From assembly GCF_029760895.1 (NCBI RefSeq), contig NZ_CP121679.1, positions 620,001 to 684,000 on the forward strand: a DNA stretch of 64,000 nt, read 5' to 3'. Below are positions 26,497 through 36,034 of the stretch, piece by piece. Positions within the stretch are counted from its first letter, which is position 1. Every line of letters starts with the position of its first letter. The stretch is from Ancylobacter sp. WKF20. Lineage in GTDB: Bacteria; Pseudomonadota; Alphaproteobacteria; Rhizobiales; Xanthobacteraceae. The position numbers and the translations under genes are program-made. Below the pieces are notes generated by a model, which worked only from the letters and a program-made list of their open reading frames with translations, had not been told where the DNA came from and searched no databases.

Positions 26497-28101
26497 TCAG
26501 CTGGCCTTGATGCGCACCGGGCGCAGCAGGAAGGCCGGCAGATGCGAGGTGTCGGCCGGCTCGTCGGCCGGCTTGCGCTCTTCGCGGCGATGGGTGAGCG
26601 GGGTCACCGGCGCGCGCGTCGGAGCCTTCGGCTCGCGGGGCTCACGCGGAGCTCGCGCGGCAGCGGGCTGCACGGTAGCGGCTCCATCGGTCGCGCCCGT
26701 GCCGGCCGGGGCGCTCTTGCCACGACGACGAGCGGGCTTGGCGGGGGCGTCCACATCCGGAACGACGGTTAGCGCGGGGGCTTCCACCGCCTCGACGAGG
26801 GCAGCCTCGTCGGCGCCACGCCGGCGGGCCGGGCGGGCTCCCTTGCGTTCGCGATCCTCGCCATCACGCTCGGGCGCGCGGCTGCGGCCACGATCACGGC
26901 CGCCACGGCCACGTTCGCTGCTGCCGGCCCGGTCGCTGCGCTCGCGGCGCGGCTCGGAGGGCGGCAGGTTGTCGAGCGTCGCGCCGTCCTTCCACTCGAT
27001 CGAGCGGCCGATCAGCTTTTCGATCGCCGCCAGCGACTTGACCTCGCCGGGCGTGACGATGGTGAACGCCGCGCCAGCGCGGCCAGCCCGGCCGGTGCGG
27101 CCGATGCGGTGGACATAATCCTCGGCATGGTGCGGCGTGTCGTAATTGAACACATGGCTGACGGCCGGGATGTCGAGGCCGCGCGCGGCGACGTCGGAGG
27201 CCACCAGCAGATTGGCCTCGCCGGTGCGGAACTGGTCGAGCGCCTGCATGCGCGAGCGCTGGTCCATGTCGCCATGCAGGCAGACAGCCTTGTAGCCGTG
27301 ACGCAGCAGCGACTTGTGCACCACCGCGACTTCACTCTTGCGATTGCAGAAGATGATGCCGTTCTGAAGGTTCTCGCCTTCATTGATCAGCTTGCGCAGC
27401 GTCTCGCGCTTGTCATAGTCCTCCTTGCCGGAGGCCACGAGCAGCTGCGTGATGGTCGAGGCGGTGGACGAGGGCCGCGAGGCTTCGATCTGCACCGGGT
27501 TCGACAGGAACTGCGCGACGAGGCGCTGGATTTCCGGCGGCATGGTGGCCGAGAAGAACAGCGTCTGGCGGGTGAACGGCACCAGCTTGCAGATGCGCTC
27601 GATGTCCGGGATGAAGCCCATGTCCAGCATGCGGTCGGCCTCGTCGATGACGAGGATCTCGATGCCGGAGAGCAGCAGGCGCCCGCGCTCGATATGGTCG
27701 AGCAGGCGGCCGGGCGTGGCGATCAGCACATCGACGCCACGCACCAGCTTGGCGTCCTGGTCGCCGAAGGAGACGCCGCCGATCAGCAGGGCGACGTTGA
27801 GCTTGTGGTTCTTGCCGTACTTGACGAAGTTCTCTTCCACCTGGGCGGCCAGTTCGCGCGTCGGCTCCAGAATGAGCGTGCGCGGCATGCGGGCCCGGGC
27901 GCGGCCCTGCTCCAGCAGGGTGAGCATCGGCAAGGTGAAGGCCGCTGTCTTGCCCGTGCCGGTCTGGGCGAGGCCCAGCACATCGCGGCGTGCAAGCACA
28001 TGCGGAATGGCCTGCGCCTGGATCGGCGTCGGCTCGGTATAACCGGTATCAGCGACGGCCGAGAGCACCTTGTCGCTCAGGCCCAGTTCGTTAAAAGGCA
28101 T
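26497..28101 (-). CDS. DEAD-box ATP-dependent RNA helicase (RhlE-like)
   Basis: Unwinds short RNA duplexes, typically in ribosome assembly or RNA decay and often at low temperature. It has 534 residues. Motifs in order: F-motif and Q-motif (YTEPTPIQAQAIP), Walker A AQTGTGKT, PTRELA, TPGRLLD, DEAD in VIDEADRMLDMGF, SAT in FFSATMP, ARGLDIP and HRIGRTGRAG. The core ends near residue 370. The last 160 residues are basic and low complexity with Arg, Asp, Gly and Pro/Ala runs, an RNA-binding tail as in RhlE-type proteins. A predicted promoter at 28216-28243 would give a leader of about 108 nt. Confidence 0.95.
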   Translation of the reverse strand: MPFNELGLSDKVLSAVADTGYTEPTPIQAQAIPHVLARRDVLGLAQTGTGKTAAFTLPMLTLLEQGRARARMPRTLILEPTRELAAQVEENFVKYGKNHKLNVALLIGGVSFGDQDAKLVRGVDVLIATPGRLLDHIERGRLLLSGIEILVIDEADRMLDMGFIPDIERICKLVPFTRQTLFFSATMPPEIQRLVAQFLSNPVQIEASRPSSTASTITQLLVASGKEDYDKRETLRKLINEGENLQNGIIFCNRKSEVAVVHKSLLRHGYKAVCLHGDMDQRSRMQALDQFRTGEANLLVASDVAARGLDIPAVSHVFNYDTPHHAEDYVHRIGRTGRAGRAGAAFTIVTPGEVKSLAAIEKLIGRSIEWKDGATLDNLPPSEPRRERSDRAGSSERGRGGRDRGRSRAPERDGEDRERKGARPARRRGADEAALVEAVEAPALTVVPDVDAPAKPARRRGKSAPAGTGATDGAATVQPAAARAPREPREPKAPTRAPVTPLTHRREERKPADEPADTSHLPAFLLRPVRIKAS

Positions 28102-28215
28102 CTGGGATCAATTCTGCGGCTGCGCACCGCCCGCCTGGCCCCGAGCCGTAACCGGGGTCGGCTGAGTTGTCGTCGCGCGGAGCGCATCAGTCGGATAAGG
28201 TCAGACGACGGCCGC

Positions 28216-28243
28216 ACCATAGGCGCAAAGCTCGGAAAGTCAA
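28216..28243 (-). promoter_or_regulatory. Predicted sigma-70 promoter of the DEAD-box helicase gene
   Basis: On the minus strand TTGACT (28243-28238), a 16-bp spacer, then TATGGT (28221-28216). It lies about 115 bp upstream of the start codon, leaving a leader of roughly 100 nt. Prediction from sequence only. Confidence 0.5.
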
Positions 28244-28316
28244 TGAAAATAGCCGCTTTTACGGCACTCGCCCGCGTCCCGGGTCGCAGCGTAAGCCGCA
28301 TGGCCGGGGTGACGGC

Positions 28317-28802
28317 ATGAGCCGGGCCTTCGTCAAGGAAGATGGCGGCGGCGAGAGCCTGCCCGAGCGCCCCGTCAGCCCGCACCGAAACCTCGTCACG
28401 CGGCGCGGGCTGGCGCTCATCGACCGGGCGCTCGGGCTCGAGCGCGAGGCGCTGGCGGCGGCCACCGTCACGGGGGATCGCGCGGCCGTTGCCGCCGCGT
28501 CGCGCGAGCTGCGCTACTGGTCGTCCCGCCGGTCCAGCGCCGAACCGATTGACCCGCCGCAGGACGGCGCGGCGATCACCTTCGGCATGCTGGTGACGCT
28601 GGAGGACGAGGAGGGCCGCTGCCGCCGCTTCCGCATTGTCGGTGAGGACGAGGCGGAACCGCGCGAGGGCCGCATCGGCTGGATCTCGCCGGTCGCCCGC
28701 GCGCTGATGGGCAAATGGATCGGCGATGAGGTCAGCCTGCCCACGGGCGTGATGGAGATCGCCGACGTCGACACCACGCCCGAGACCGAGGAGGAGGCCT
28801 GA
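28317..28802 (+). CDS. GreA/GreB-family protein without the catalytic acid pair
   Basis: It has 161 residues from ATG 28317 (MSRAFVKEDGGGES). The C-terminal FKBP-like domain is clear: FGMLVTLEDEEGRCRRFRIVGEDEAEPREGRIG, then ISPVARALMGKWIGDEV, very like GreB. The N-terminal region starts like alphaproteobacterial Gre proteins (LPERPVSPHRNLVTRRGLALI). The coiled coil is shortened, and the tip that reads GDRSENADY in GreB is GDRAAVAAA here, so the Asp/Glu pair that stimulates RNA cleavage is missing. It probably still binds the RNA polymerase secondary channel, as other non-cleaving family members do; that is inference. Its stop overlaps the ATG of the LysE gene. Confidence 0.85.
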   Translation: MSRAFVKEDGGGESLPERPVSPHRNLVTRRGLALIDRALGLEREALAAATVTGDRAAVAAASRELRYWSSRRSSAEPIDPPQDGAAITFGMLVTLEDEEGRCRRFRIVGEDEAEPREGRIGWISPVARALMGKWIGDEVSLPTGVMEIADVDTTPETEEEA

Positions 28803-29431
28803 TGCTGCTCCCCACCGAGACGCTGCTGGTCTTCGTTCCGGCCGCGCTGGCGCTGAACCTTACGCCCGGCAATGACATGCTGTTCTGCCTTGGGCAGGGC
28901 ATGAAATCCGGCCCGCGCGCCGGTGTCGCGGCCAGCCTCGGTATTGCCGCGGGTGTGCTCATTCACACGCTGGCGGCAGGTATCGGCCTTGCAGCCGTGC
29001 TCCGGGCGCATCCGGCGGCGTTCGAGGCGATACGCTGGGCAGGCGTCGCCTATCTCGTCTATCTCGCGGTGCAGGCCTGGCGCGCGCCCGGCCCGCTCCT
29101 GGCGCCGGCAGCGATGGCCAAAGCGAGTGCCTTCGCGGCCTGGCGGGAAGCGGTGGTGGTGAGCCTGCTCAATCCCAAAGTGGCGGTCTTCGTCCTCGCC
29201 TTCCTGCCGCAATTCGTCGACCCGGCGCGCGGTTCGACCTTCCTGCAGTTTTTCCTGCTCGGTGCGATCCTCAATACCGGCGGGACGCTGATCAACATCG
29301 CCGTCGGCACCTTCGCCGGCCGCCTCAGTGGCTGGCTCGCCGCGCGCACCCACGTCGCCCGTTGGCTGCAACGCGCGACCGGCGGGATATTCCTGCTGCT
29401 GGCCGCGCGGATCGCGTTTGAGCGGCGGTAA
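28802..29431 (+). CDS. LysE/RhtB-family amino-acid exporter
   Basis: Inner-membrane exporter of amino acids or related compounds. It has 209 residues and about six membrane segments. The family signature occurs near the start: NLTPGNDMLFCLGQGMKSGPRAGVAA has the expected 'TPGPD/N..' loop, and NPKVAVFVLAFLPQFVD is the typical central motif. The substrate cannot be told from sequence. The ATG overlaps the stop of the Gre-like gene (tgatg), suggesting translational coupling of two functionally unrelated genes. It converges with parE with an 8-bp gap. Confidence 0.9.
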   Translation: MLLPTETLLVFVPAALALNLTPGNDMLFCLGQGMKSGPRAGVAASLGIAAGVLIHTLAAGIGLAAVLRAHPAAFEAIRWAGVAYLVYLAVQAWRAPGPLLAPAAMAKASAFAAWREAVVVSLLNPKVAVFVLAFLPQFVDPARGSTFLQFFLLGAILNTGGTLINIAVGTFAGRLSGWLAARTHVARWLQRATGGIFLLLAARIAFERR

Positions 29432-29438
29432 GAGCCGC

Positions 29439-31490
29439 TCAAATATCCAGTAACTCCTCGCCGGCGAAGGCCGCGCGTTCGGAGATGAAGGCGAAGCGGC
29501 TTTCCGGTTTGTTGCCCATCAGCCGCTCGACGATGTCGGCGGTGGCGGCGCGCTCGGCGTCGTCGATGGTGACGCGCAGCAGGGTGCGCGTCTTGCGGTT
29601 CATCGTCGTTTCCTTGAGCTGCGCCGGCATCATCTCGCCGAGGCCCTTGAAGCGGCCAATATCGACCTTGCCGCGCCCGGAGAATTCCTTACGCAGCAGC
29701 TCGTCGCGATGCGCCTCATCCCGCGCATAGAGCGTCTTGGCGCCCTGGGTGATGCGGTAGAGTGGCGGCACGGCAAGGAAGAGATGGCCGTTCTCGATCA
29801 GCTTCGGGGTCTGCCGGTAGAAGAAGGTCACGAGCAGCGAGGCGATGTGAGCGCCGTCGACATCGGCGTCGGTCATGATGATCACGCGCTCATAGCGCAG
29901 ATCCTCGTCGCGATAATTGGCGGCGGTGCCGCAGCCAAGCGCCTGGATGAGGTCGGAAAGCTGCTGGTTCTGCGCGAGCTTGTCGCGGCCGGCGCTGGCG
30001 ACGTTGAGGATTTTGCCGCGTAGCGGCAGCACGGCCTGGCTCTGCCGCTCGCGCGCCTGCTTGGCGGAGCCGCCAGCCGAGTCACCCTCGACGATGAAGA
30101 GTTCCGAGCCCGCCGCCGAGTTGTTGGAGCAGTCCGCCAGCTTGCCCGGCAGGCGCAGCTTGCGCACGGCGCTCTTGCGAGAGACTTCCTTTTCCTGCCG
30201 GCGGCGCAGCCGCTCGTCGGCGCGCTCGATCACCCAGTCGAGCAGGCGGCTCGCCTGAGGCGGGTTGCCGGCAAGCCAATGGTCGAACGGGTCGCGCAAC
30301 GCGCCTTCGACGATACGGGCGGCCTCGGCGGTGGCGAGCTTTTCCTTGGTCTGGCCCTGGAATTCCGGCTCGCGCACGAAGACCGAGAGCATGGCCGCGC
30401 AACCCGCCATCACATCGTCGGCGGTGATGATGGCGGCGCGCTTGGCGTTGCCGGTGCGTTCGGCGTGGTCGCGCAGGCCCTTGAGCAGCACGGCGCGCAG
30501 GCCGGTCTCATGAGTGCCACCTTCGGCGGTGGGGATGGTGTTGCAGTAGGAGGAAATAGCGCCGTCCGCATCGCCGAGCCAGGCTACCGCCCATTCGGCC
30601 GAGCCATGGCCACCGGGCCGCGAGGTCTTGCCGGCGAAGATGTCGGGATGGACCAGCGTATGGCCCTCGATATCGGCGGCGAGATAGTCCTTGAGGCCGC
30701 CGGGGAAGCGGAAGGTGGCCTTGGGCGGAATTTCGTTGCCGGCGACCAGTTCCGGGTCGCAGGTCCAGCGAATCTCGACGCCGCCGAAAAGATAGGCCTT
30801 GGAGCGCGCCATCTTGAAGACGCGGGCCGGCTTGAAGCGGGCGCCCTCGCCGAAGATCTGCGCGTCCGGGTGGAAGCGCACCCGCGTGCCGCGCCGGTTC
30901 TGCACCCGCCCGACTTCCTGGATGGGCCCCTGCGGCATGCCGCGCGAATAGAGCTGGCGATAGAGCACCTGGCCGCGCGCGACCTCGACCTCCAGCACGT
31001 CCGACAGCGCATTGACGACGGAGACACCGACGCCGTGCAGGCCGCCCGAGGTCTCGTACACCTTGCTGTCGAACTTGCCGCCGGCGTGGAGCGTGGTGAG
31101 GATGACCTCCAATGCCGACTTGCCGGGATATTTCGGGTGGTTCTCGATGGGGATGCCGCGGCCATTGTCGGTCACGGTCAGGAAGCCGTCGGCGGTCAGT
31201 TCCACCTCGATGAAGCTGGCATGGCCGGCGACCGCCTCGTCCATGGAATTGTCGATCACCTCGGCAAAGAGATGATGCAGCGCCTTCTCGTCCGTGCCGC
31301 CAATATACATGCCCGGCCGGCGCCGCACCGGCTCCAGCCCTTCCAGCACCTCGATATCCGCGGCCGTGTAGCCGCTCTCGCCGGGCAGGCCGGGGGAGGC
31401 GGCGGCAGCGCGCGCAGGCTTCGGCGCGGGCGGGGTCGCCGCAGGCTTGGGCGCGGCGGGGGGAAGGTCGAACAGGTTCGGATCGGACAT
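29439..31490 (-). CDS. parE: DNA topoisomerase IV subunit B
   Basis: ATPase subunit that with ParC decatenates daughter chromosomes. It has 683 residues. The first 40 are Ala/Pro-rich linker. The GHKL ATP site begins near EVIDNSMDEAVAGH (Asn/Asp of the N-box), then DNGRGIPIENHPK and the G-box LHGVGVSVVNALS. The Toprim domain follows with IVEGDSAGGSAKQ and DADVDGAHIASLL, where the metal-binding acids are seen. The end, NRKTRTLLRVTIDDAE and NKPESRFAFI, fits ParE rather than GyrB, which would have longer C-terminal inserts. No parC is in the window. Confidence 0.95.
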   Translation of the reverse strand: MSDPNLFDLPPAAPKPAATPPAPKPARAAAASPGLPGESGYTAADIEVLEGLEPVRRRPGMYIGGTDEKALHHLFAEVIDNSMDEAVAGHASFIEVELTADGFLTVTDNGRGIPIENHPKYPGKSALEVILTTLHAGGKFDSKVYETSGGLHGVGVSVVNALSDVLEVEVARGQVLYRQLYSRGMPQGPIQEVGRVQNRRGTRVRFHPDAQIFGEGARFKPARVFKMARSKAYLFGGVEIRWTCDPELVAGNEIPPKATFRFPGGLKDYLAADIEGHTLVHPDIFAGKTSRPGGHGSAEWAVAWLGDADGAISSYCNTIPTAEGGTHETGLRAVLLKGLRDHAERTGNAKRAAIITADDVMAGCAAMLSVFVREPEFQGQTKEKLATAEAARIVEGALRDPFDHWLAGNPPQASRLLDWVIERADERLRRRQEKEVSRKSAVRKLRLPGKLADCSNNSAAGSELFIVEGDSAGGSAKQARERQSQAVLPLRGKILNVASAGRDKLAQNQQLSDLIQALGCGTAANYRDEDLRYERVIIMTDADVDGAHIASLLVTFFYRQTPKLIENGHLFLAVPPLYRITQGAKTLYARDEAHRDELLRKEFSGRGKVDIGRFKGLGEMMPAQLKETTMNRKTRTLLRVTIDDAERAATADIVERLMGNKPESRFAFISERAAFAGEELLDI

Positions 31491-31847
31491 CAGGCAGGCG
31501 GGCTTTCGCTGAAGGAGGTCTCAGGCGATTCCATTACACCACATTATGCCAAAGCGCGTCAGTCGCGTGAACAGGACGTGAACAATCAGCAGCGCAGCCG
31601 TTTACGGTTAGCGCGCACCTCGCGGCCGTAGAGCCCCACAATAGCGCCCCCAGCATGTCCCTTTGTCCGGTGACGAGAGCGCGGGCGAGGGGCGAGCGGC
31701 GGAGGCTCAGCGTTGTTCCCGCCCGTGTCGCGCGGCGGCCATGCGCGCGGCGCGCAGATCCGTGTCTTTCCCGCGACATGCATCCGGTGTAATGGCGCGG
31801 TCTCCATTCGCGGGGCGTTCCCCGCGCCAGTGACGGGATACGCCACC
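31491..31847. other. 357-bp divergent intergenic region, parE/argC
   Basis: No gene is seen. It holds a predicted parE promoter next to its right-hand neighbour sequence (see 31543-31571) and must also hold the argC promoter, which I could not place. The middle part around 31600-31700 shows no recognisable element. Confidence 0.5.
31543..31571 (-). promoter_or_regulatory. Predicted sigma-70 promoter of parE
   Basis: On the minus strand TTCACG (31571-31566), a 17-bp spacer, then CATAAT (31548-31543), about 50 bp upstream of the parE start. A second TTCACG lies just upstream at 31582-31577. Confidence 0.45.
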
Positions 31848-32903
31848 ATGACGGACAGCAAGGCACGGATCGCCATCCTCGGAGCCTCGGGCTACACCGG
31901 CGCGGAGCTGGTGCGCCTGCTGGTCCGTCACCCCCGCGTGGACATCGTCGCGCTCACCGCCGACCGCAAGGCCGGCCAGAGCATGGCCGAGGTTTTCCCG
32001 CAATTCGCGCCGCTGAACCTTCCGACGCTGACGACCATCGACGCGGTGGACTGGTCGGGCGTCGACCTCGCCTTCTGCGCCCTGCCGCACGGCACCACGC
32101 AGCAGGTCATCAAGAAGGTCTTCGAGACCGCGCCGCATATCAAGATCGTCGATCTGTCGGCCGATTTCCGGCTTCGCGATGCCGGCGCCTATGAGCAGTG
32201 GTATGGCCACCCGCATCAGGCGCTGGAGCTGCAGCAGGAAGCCGTCTACGGCGTCGTCGAGCTCTATCGCGACGACATCCGCAAGGCCCGGCTCGTCGCC
32301 AATCCCGGCTGTTACACCACGACCGCCATCCTACCGGTGGTGCCGCTCATTGAGGCCGGCGCCATCGACCCGGAGCACATCGTCATCGACGCCAAGAGCG
32401 GCGTGACGGGCGCGGGCCGCGCGGCCAAGGAGAACCTGCTCTACACCGAGGTGACGGATGGCATGCACGCCTATGGCGTCGGCGGCCACCGGCACACGGC
32501 GGAATTCGACCAGGAGTTTTCCAAGGCCGCCGGCCGCAGCGTGGTGCCGACCTTCACGCCGCATCTCATCCCGATGAGCCGCGGCATCTACGCGACAATC
32601 TATCTTAAGACGGGCGCGGGTGTCGGCGCCGAGGGCGTGCATCGCGTGCTGGCCGATTTCTATAAGGGCGAGGCCTTCGTGCATGTGCTGCCGCTCGGCC
32701 AGGTGCCGCAGTCGCGCTTCGTGAAAGGCTCCAACATGGCCTTCATCGGCGTGGTGCAGGACCGCGCGCCGGATCGCGTGGTCGTCATCTCCACCACCGA
32801 CAATCTGGTGAAGGGCGCCTCCGGCCAGGCGGTGCAGAACATGAACCTTGTGCTCGGCTATCCCGAGACGCTGGGGCTCGACCAGATCGCCATGTTCCCG
32901 TGA
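31848..32903 (+). CDS. argC: N-acetyl-gamma-glutamyl-phosphate reductase
   Basis: Third step of arginine biosynthesis: NADPH-dependent reduction of N-acetylglutamyl phosphate to the semialdehyde. It has 351 residues from ATG 31848 (MTDSKARIAILGASGYTGAE), where the NADP-binding loop GASGYTGAE appears at once. The catalytic Cys is Cys155 in NPGCYTTTA, and the catalytic-domain His lies in GVGGHRHTAEFDQ. Length and motifs fit the long-form (type 1) enzyme. The frame is open 45 codons upstream without similarity. No other arg genes are nearby. Confidence 0.95.
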   Translation: MTDSKARIAILGASGYTGAELVRLLVRHPRVDIVALTADRKAGQSMAEVFPQFAPLNLPTLTTIDAVDWSGVDLAFCALPHGTTQQVIKKVFETAPHIKIVDLSADFRLRDAGAYEQWYGHPHQALELQQEAVYGVVELYRDDIRKARLVANPGCYTTTAILPVVPLIEAGAIDPEHIVIDAKSGVTGAGRAAKENLLYTEVTDGMHAYGVGGHRHTAEFDQEFSKAAGRSVVPTFTPHLIPMSRGIYATIYLKTGAGVGAEGVHRVLADFYKGEAFVHVLPLGQVPQSRFVKGSNMAFIGVVQDRAPDRVVVISTTDNLVKGASGQAVQNMNLVLGYPETLGLDQIAMFP

Positions 32904-32911
32904 TGCTATGA

Positions 32912-33047
32912 CCGTCATCCCGGACGGCCGCAGGCCGATCCGGGATCGCATGGCGCTCGCAGTCCGCTAACGATCCCGGCTCTCCGCTGCGCGGAGCCTG
33001 TCCTTGGGCTTGCAGAAGGCAAGACACGAGGGGGCCGGGATGACCGG
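32912..33047. repeat. Extragenic palindromic repeat, copy 4, between argC and phaC
   Basis: Imperfect ends ccgtcatcccgg (from 32912) and ccgggatgaccgg (to 33047). Inside are ggatcgcat- and cgatcccggctctccgctgcgcggag-type hairpin units. At about 136 bp it is longer than copies 1 and 3, with an extra segment before the right end. It lies between convergent genes. Confidence 0.8.
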
Positions 33048-33067
33048 CCAAGAGCCGGTGAAGCCTT

Positions 33068-35431
33068 CTACGCCTTCACCTTCACATAGCTGCCGGGCGC
33101 GTCCTCGATCGGCTTGAATGGGCCCTTGCCGGGGATGCGCGCGGGCACGCGGGTGTCGTCCTGCTGCTCGATCCAGGTGAACCAGTCCGGCCACCAGGAA
33201 CCGGGGTGCATCTGCGCCCCGGCGATCCAGTCCTCCAGCGCGCCGCCGGGGGCCTCGCCGGTCCAGTACTGGTACTTGCCGCGGGCGGGCGGGTTGATGA
33301 CGCCGGCGATGTGGCCGGAGCCGGCCAGCACGAAGCGGCCGGGATTGCCGAACATCTGCAAGCCGAGGAACACCGAAGCGGCGGGCGCGATATGATCCTC
33401 GCGCGTCGCGACGCTGTACATGGGCAGGTTGATCTTCTTGAGGTCGAGCTTCTGGCCCGCCAGCATCAGGCTGCCCTGGGCCAGCCGGTTATCGAGGTAG
33501 CAGTTGCGCAGGTAGAAGGAATGGTTCGCCGCCGGCAGGCGGGTGGAATCCGAGTTCCAGTAGAGAATGTCGAAGGGGAAGGGCGCCTGCCCCTTGAGAT
33601 AATTGTTCACCACATAGGGCCAGATCAGATCATTGGCCCGCAGCATGTTGAAGGCGTTGGCCATCTTGCGGCCGTCCATGACGCCCGCTTCCAGCATCTT
33701 GCGCTCGAGATGGGCGACCTGCTCCTCGTCGATGAACACTTTGAGGTCGCCGGCATAGGTGAAATCCACCTGCGTCGTCAGGAAGGTGACGGAGCGCAGG
33801 CCGACATCCTGGCCGGACGCCGCAAGCCAGGCGAGCGTCATCGCCAGCATGGTGCCGCCGACGCAATAGCCGACCGCGTGGAAGTCCTTGCTGCCGCTCG
33901 CCTTCTTCGCCACGTCGAAAGCGGTGAGCACGCCTTCCTTCATATAGGCGTCGAAGCCTTTGTCGGCGAGTTCCGGGCCGGGATTGACCCAGGAGACCAC
34001 GAACACGGTGAGCCCCTGCGCCACCGCCCAGCGCACGAAGGATTTTTCCGGCGTCAGGTCGAGCACGTAGAACTTGTTGATCCAGGGCGGGATGATGACC
34101 AGCGGCACCGCCAGCACGCTCTCCGTCTGCGGCGCGTACTGGATGACCTGCATGATCTCGTTCTGGAAGATCACCTTGCCGGGCGTGACGGCCAGGTTCT
34201 CGCCGACCTTGAATTTGCTGTTGTCGGTCTGACGGATCTTCAGGTCGCCGCCCCCGGCCTCGATGTCCTCGGCCAGCATCTTCATGCCACGCACGAGGTT
34301 CTCGCCATTGGAGGCAAGGGTGGTGCGCAGCAGTTCCGGGTTGGTCAGCACGAAATTGGAGGGTGAGACGGCGCCGGCGATCTGCCGGACATAGAACTCC
34401 GCCTTGTGCTTGGTGTGCGCGTCGATCTCGGCCTCATCGACCATGTTCTCCGCCCAGTTGGCGGTGAGCAGATAGGTCTGTTTCAGCGTGTCGAAGAACG
34501 GGTTGGTGCTCCACTCTGAATCCATGAAGCGGGCATCGCGGGCCGGCGGCTCGGCGACGGGCTTGGCCTCCTTGCCGCTCAGGCGCTTGAGCGTAGAGGA
34601 CCACAGCTCCAGATAGCCGCCGATCAGCCGGGCCTGTGCCTCCACCGTGCGCTTGGGGTCGGCAAGCCAATATTCCGCGACATTGCCGATGGTCTTCATC
34701 ACGTCGGCGATGTCCTCGGCGACATCGTCCTGGATGAGCCCTTCCTCGCGGGGGCGCATATAGGCGGCCATCGCCTTGCCGCCCTCCTCGACGAGGCGGG
34801 CGAGATTGCCGGCGAAGGCCTGAAGATCAATGGGGCCGGAGCCGAGCGGGGGCGGTTCCGGCGCTGCGGGCTTGGCGGCACTGGGTTGATCTGCTGGCTG
34901 GACGGGCGCCGCCGGCGCGGCCTGCGGGGGCGGAGCGGGCGCGGCCAGCGTTTCAGCCTGGGCCTGCGCGCGCCGTTGCGAGGGGCGCACGGCGTAGCGG
35001 GGCAGGGCGGAATGCTGTTCGGCGGCTTTCGCGCGCGGACGCTTGGCGGCCCTGTCCGGCGCGGCAGGCGTGATCGGCGCTACATCGACAGCGGGGGACG
35101 GGCGGGCCGCTTTGGCTGAGGATGTCGCGGGCGGCTTTGCCGGACCATTCTTCACGGCTTTGCGGGGCGCCTCGGGAGTCGTGGCTTTCGTCGGCGCTTT
35201 TGATTCGACCGTGGGCTGCGCCGAGGCCGGCGCCTTTTGCGGGCGCTTCGTCGCCGGTTCGCTCACCGGCGCGGTTGCGGTCGCTTCCGTGGCGAGCTTG
35301 GCGGCGGTCCGGCGCGTGGCGGCCTTGCTCTCAGCGGCTTTCGGCGCGTCGGTTGTCGTGGTCGAACGCGCCGTGCGGAGGGGCGTCTTGGCGTCGGTGG
35401 CCGGCTTTCCGGTCGTGCGTCGGTTACTCAC
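33068..35431 (-). CDS. phaC: Poly(3-hydroxyalkanoate) synthase with long histone-like N-terminal tail
   Basis: Polymerises 3-hydroxyacyl-CoA into PHA storage granules. It has 787 residues, about 190 more than class I PhaC. Residues 1 to about 195 are a low-complexity tail rich in Ala, Lys, Arg, Pro and Thr, resembling the histone-like tail of granule-nucleoid proteins. The synthase proper starts near Gly199-Pro200 ([15 protein letters not shown]). The triad is Cys523 in the lipase-like box GYCVGGTML, Asp679 in ATREDHIAP and His707 in GSGHIAGV. No phaR, phaA or phaB is nearby. Internal ATG starts that would remove the tail cannot be excluded, but the tail is in frame, conserved in style throughout and preceded by a possible start at 35431. 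Confidence 0.93.
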   Translation of the reverse strand: MSNRRTTGKPATDAKTPLRTARSTTTTDAPKAAESKAATRRTAAKLATEATATAPVSEPATKRPQKAPASAQPTVESKAPTKATTPEAPRKAVKNGPAKPPATSSAKAARPSPAVDVAPITPAAPDRAAKRPRAKAAEQHSALPRYAVRPSQRRAQAQAETLAAPAPPPQAAPAAPVQPADQPSAAKPAAPEPPPLGSGPIDLQAFAGNLARLVEEGGKAMAAYMRPREEGLIQDDVAEDIADVMKTIGNVAEYWLADPKRTVEAQARLIGGYLELWSSTLKRLSGKEAKPVAEPPARDARFMDSEWSTNPFFDTLKQTYLLTANWAENMVDEAEIDAHTKHKAEFYVRQIAGAVSPSNFVLTNPELLRTTLASNGENLVRGMKMLAEDIEAGGGDLKIRQTDNSKFKVGENLAVTPGKVIFQNEIMQVIQYAPQTESVLAVPLVIIPPWINKFYVLDLTPEKSFVRWAVAQGLTVFVVSWVNPGPELADKGFDAYMKEGVLTAFDVAKKASGSKDFHAVGYCVGGTMLAMTLAWLAASGQDVGLRSVTFLTTQVDFTYAGDLKVFIDEEQVAHLERKMLEAGVMDGRKMANAFNMLRANDLIWPYVVNNYLKGQAPFPFDILYWNSDSTRLPAANHSFYLRNCYLDNRLAQGSLMLAGQKLDLKKINLPMYSVATREDHIAPAASVFLGLQMFGNPGRFVLAGSGHIAGVINPPARGKYQYWTGEAPGGALEDWIAGAQMHPGSWWPDWFTWIEQQDDTRVPARIPGKGPFKPIEDAPGSYVKVKA

Positions 35432-35554
35432 CGCTTGTCCCCGCGGGTGCCTGCGTTCATAGGTGATGCCATCATAGCCGTGCGGCCCGGCCGGGGCGAG
35501 TGCGTATCAGGCCGGAGGCATGGGAGAACGGTGAGCGTGGGAGATGACCGGGGC

Positions 35555-35872
35555 ATGAAGAGCATGGCTGATCGTTGCCGGATGATCCCGCCCGCCGTGG
35601 CGCGCCCGGCTCGTCGTGCCGGTTGCCTGGCCGCTCTTGTGGCGCTGGCGCTCGCCGGCTGCTCGGGGCCGTCCTCGCTGCTGCCGCCGGAGATGGCCAA
35701 GCCCATCCCGCCCGGCCAGGAGCTGGTCTACCCCAATTTCGGCGCTCCCGCGCAGATCGGCGACCGCCCGGTGATGACCCCGGCGCAGACGGCGAAGATG
35801 CAGAACGATCTTCAGGGCCTCGCCCGTGAGCAACAGCAGCAAGTCGAGACCGATAGCCAGCAACAGCCCTAG
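35555..35872 (+). CDS. Small lipoprotein of unknown function
   Basis: It has 105 residues from ATG 35555 (MKSMADRCRMIPP). A type II signal peptide is seen, with hydrophobic stretch CLAALVALALAGCSG and lipobox LAGC, where Cys would be lipid-modified. The mature part of about 67 residues has PPGQELVYPNF and ends in a Gln-rich helix (EQQQQVETDSQQQP). I do not recognise the family. Starts at the second or third Met (35564, 35582) are also possible. It is divergent from phaC and precedes the aminotransferase by 162 bp, so it may be its own unit. Confidence 0.72.
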   Translation: MKSMADRCRMIPPAVARPARRAGCLAALVALALAGCSGPSSLLPPEMAKPIPPGQELVYPNFGAPAQIGDRPVMTPAQTAKMQNDLQGLAREQQQQVETDSQQQP

Positions 35873-36034
35873 GCATGGTCCGGCGCCACCTTGGCGATAC
35901 GTGGCCGCGACAGTTTTCATCACGCTTCCGCCCGTTTTCGCTGCGATCTCTCGCTGTGCGGGCGCCTGAACAGTGTTATGTAGCGCCTTAGTGCCGCTAT
36001 CCGATGAATCGGGGCGGTTTGGAGCTTGAGACCG

